The notes beneath the pieces are model-generated. The model worked only from the letters and a program-made list of their open reading frames with translations. It did not search any database and was not told where the DNA came from. A stretch of DNA of 64,000 nucleotides from Zingiber officinale (taxonomy: Eukaryota; Streptophyta; Magnoliopsida; Zingiberales; Zingiberaceae): the NCBI RefSeq assembly GCF_018446385.1, contig NC_055996.1:129256532-129320531 (forward strand), read 5' to 3'. How positions within the stretch are numbered: position 1 is the first letter of the stretch; every line of letters begins with the position of its first letter. A program made the position numbers and the translations under genes. Positions 61,575 to 64,000 of this stretch are shown in pieces.

Positions 61575-62500
61575 GAATTAAAGAAACCTCATTTACTTGA
61601 TTTATCTAAAAAACTGCGATTGCTATGATCAATTATTGGTTGAAAATGCAGAGTCACATCTTGGTGACACGTCAACGAAGAATGAGATGTTACGTCGTTG
61701 TAGCATATATCCTCCTGAGTTAGCTGCTACAAGTTGTGGCAGTTACATAGGGAGTTAGCTTCTACATGGTGTAGCAGTTATGAGTTGAAGTAGCTGCTAC
61801 AAGGTGTAGCAGCAAAGCATAGCAAAGGCGCTGCAGCAGAGGAAATAATTTTAAATCATGTTTTTAGCAAGTTGATATATAGCTAGAAAAATATGGCTTC
61901 TAAAAAAAAACGACTAAACGAGTTAGCTGCCCCAACTTGTGGCAGCTACATGGCGATTTAGCTACTCCAAGGTGTAGTAGTTATGAGTTGAAGTAGCTGC
62001 TAGGAGGTTAAAGCAAATATATATAGTCGAAAAAAGCCATTCACAAGGTGTAGCATGGTAGCCGCACAAAGCAAATGCGCTACAGCAGCGGAAATAATTT
62101 TAAATCATATTTTATCAAGTTGATATACACAATATAAAAACTATGGCTACCGGGTTAATCTCTGCTAGGAAATAGGGCTACTAGCAAAATGACTTACCAA
62201 GTTAGCTACTATAAGGTGTAGCAGCTACATGGAGAGGTAACTGCTACACATTGTAGCAACTACCTCTCCATGTAGCTGCTACACCTTGTAGCAGCAAAGG
62301 AAAGTCCAAGTGGCTGTAGGCGGTTGTTGCAGTCGTTGGCCTTCCACGTCGTAGCATAAATCCTTCCGACCTTCTATGACGACCAATCCAAGTTAGCTGC
62401 TACAAGGACGGTTTCCTACAAAGTATTTGATGCATCGTTTAGAAGCGAAGCAAAGCAGCTTCATCTTTATACAATTATTTCAGCTATTTTTTTTTTATAA
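61575..62500. repeat. Repeat field built on GTAGCAGCTAC motifs
   Basis: TAGCTGCTACAAGGTGTAGC-like motifs recur throughout. A larger unit is present twice (about 61818-61893 and 62074-62160, sharing GAAATAATTTTAAATCAT), which suggests an old tandem duplication of about 255 bp. No coding signal is seen. A long hairpin lies at 62205-62295. Confidence 0.65.
62205..62295. other. Near-perfect 44-bp hairpin
   Basis: The left arm 62205-62248 and right arm 62252-62295 are complementary except at four positions, with the three-base loop CAT. The shared core is AAGGTGTAGCAGCTACATGG. As RNA it would be a long, almost uninterrupted stem of small-RNA-precursor size. Confidence 0.7.
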
Positions 62501-62921
62501 CGGTGTGGATTATCCAAATAAAATGGAGAGAGGTGGTAGGATCTCACAACAGTTGTGCAATTGAAGACATTGGAGAAACTTTCCGCCGGGAGCGCGAGGG
62601 ATGATGGACGACGGAGAACATTGAAGTAGGGAGCTCACGAGGAAGATAGAGAGCGGCGAAGGAGAGTTTAATATTAAACTTCTCCAGCAGGAGCGCGAGG
62701 CCAGCCGGAAGATAGAGACGGAGGGAGCGAGGGAGGGAGAGAGAACGGTGAGAGAGATTTTAATTTGGGTAAATTCACTTTCCGAGAAAGTTTTGAACAG
62801 AGGGTGGAAGGGGAGAGAGAATAAAAGGAATATTTTATTTGTAGGGATTTCAAGCTTGCAACGCCACGTCTGAGCGTCGCTCACGGTACCGCACAAAGCG
62901 TCGCCCAGCATATCAAATCTC

Positions 62922-62952
<31 letters not shown>

Positions 62953-63144
62953 TGCAGACTTGTGCATTTGAGTGCTGTTTTTTAATTTTTTTGGCTTATG
63001 GGTATGTCATTTAGAGTTTTTCTTTTAGGGTTTAAGGGTTGAGTTATATTAATCAAGATAAAAAAGTTTTCAAATCGTAAAAAATTATAGGTGCTCACAA
63101 TGTGCACGACGTAAAATCCTTAGGGTATCATTTCTCGTTATATA

Positions 63145-63175
<31 letters not shown>

Positions 63176-63215
63176 AGATATATAGATATACACACACAGT
63201 GTGAGTCCCTCCCAT
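62501..63215. other. No recognisable gene; microsatellites
   Basis: Bases 62510-62760 are purine-rich with a repeated GGAGCGCGAGG motif. TA or TAGA microsatellites lie at about 62928-62951 and 63140-63190. An open frame of 133 codons on the minus strand (62911-62510) shows no domain and follows from the low-complexity sequence. Confidence 0.45.
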
Positions 63216-63706
63216 TAGGGATGTAAACGAGTCGAACCGAGCCGAACAGTATTAGGCTCGAGCTCGGCTCGTTTAAGTTATATTTGGGCTCGAGCTCGAA
63301 TTGAACTTTTATTACAAGGCTCGAGCTTGGCTCGTTTTGGAATTATCAAGCTCGCGAACAGTTCGAGCTCGGCTCGTTATTAGCTCGATTATCATAGTTA
63401 ACGAGCCTAATTCGTTAAGCGAGCTCAGGCTCATTTTCGGGCTCATTTTAGAGCTCGTTTTAAAGCTCGTTTTAAGGTTCGTTTTAGAACTCATGTTTGG
63501 CTCGTTTTAGAGCTTGTTTTTTTAGCTCAATTTAAGGCTCATTTTTTCGCTCGTAAGCCTACAAACGAACATGTTCGCGAGCTCACGAGTCGAATAACCT
63601 TAAGCTCGAGCTTAGCTCGATAAGATAAACGAATGAACTCGAACGAGCTTTTTACCGAACCGAGCTCCGAATAACTCGTGAACCGTTTGGTTCATTTACA
63701 TCCCTA
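63216..63706. mobile_element. Small non-autonomous hAT-like element, young copy
   Basis: 491 bp that starts TAGGGATGTAAACGAG and ends CATTTACATCCCTA. The exact 8-bp duplication CCTCCCAT is at 63208-63215 and 63707-63714. The interior is full of GAGCTCG and GGCTCG motifs in both orientations and has no transposase. Same family as 19700-20208. Confidence 0.88.
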
Positions 63707-63714
63707 CCTCCCAT

Positions 63715-64000
63715 TTCACGGACGCACGACAAGCACGAACGCCTATCGTACAATGTGAGATATATATATACACACACACAAGAATGATACCCTGCCACCC
63801 TTAGGTGAGTAGCGGTGGGTGACATCTGATGTAGCCACCTGACGAGGCTTTAGCCAAATTTTTTTAATCCCCCTCAAGTCTCAACTGTATACAACAAATT
63901 CTCTCTTATTTGATTACATGCATGCAGTATGCACAACCATCGATATGGTGCTGGTATTTAAAAACTAGCACCACCTTGGTGTTGATTTTTAAAGACTAGT
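63715..64000. other. No recognisable gene
   Basis: Short CA/TA microsatellite near 63755-63780, then unplaced sequence to the window end. Confidence 0.4.

Noticed and set aside
62510..62911. 133-codon minus-strand ORF
   Set aside because: Low-complexity sequence without domain or conserved start; not enough support.

Overview
This is plant nuclear DNA, probably from a monocot. The few host genes are plant-type: a one-finger QALGGH C2H2 regulator with an EAR-like tail, a WCRKC thioredoxin-like protein, a glutamate decarboxylase and an isoprenylated HMA-domain protein. They have introns, and the zinc-finger gene is very rich in G/C at third positions, as is common in monocots. A Zingiberales source is only a guess. 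Most of the window consists of nested transposable elements.

Layout. 1-17844: an old Ty1/copia element (A) has been entered twice. On the left is a minus-strand sirevirus-like element that runs off the window. Inside A's 3' LTR is a complete gag-only sirevirus-like element (D, 9982-17258, target-site duplication CACAC). 17845-20900: a decayed LTR-like sequence split by a further insertion, which itself holds a Ty3-type solo LTR and a small hAT-like element. 21794-24606: a complete but dead hAT element with an 8-bp duplication. 25376-28059: two intact host genes (C2H2 zinc finger on plus, WCRKC thioredoxin-like on minus). 28373-49945: a glutamate decarboxylase pseudogene on the minus strand. 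One exon is split by copia C, which is itself split by a PIF/Harbinger element, and copia B (38818-48803, duplication CTTAC) sits farther upstream in the gene. 50495-51077: an intact HIPP-type gene. 51567-61570: internal parts of a Ty3/gypsy element with no visible LTRs, interrupted by a solo LTR of the A/B family that holds a second solo LTR in opposite orientation. 61575-64000: a repeat field with a long near-perfect hairpin, TA microsatellites and a second small hAT-like element.

Function. Three host genes look expressible: ZFP, thioredoxin-like and HIPP. The GAD locus has lost its function through an in-frame stop, frameshifts, a missing exon segment and two retrotransposon insertions. 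None of the autonomous-type element genes is intact; the only long intact element ORF is the gag of element D. The most unusual signal is in the D LTRs: about ten consecutive stem-loops whose arm sequences change from unit to unit while staying complementary, followed by a block of ATCGAT-cored palindromes that recur in the element's internal region.
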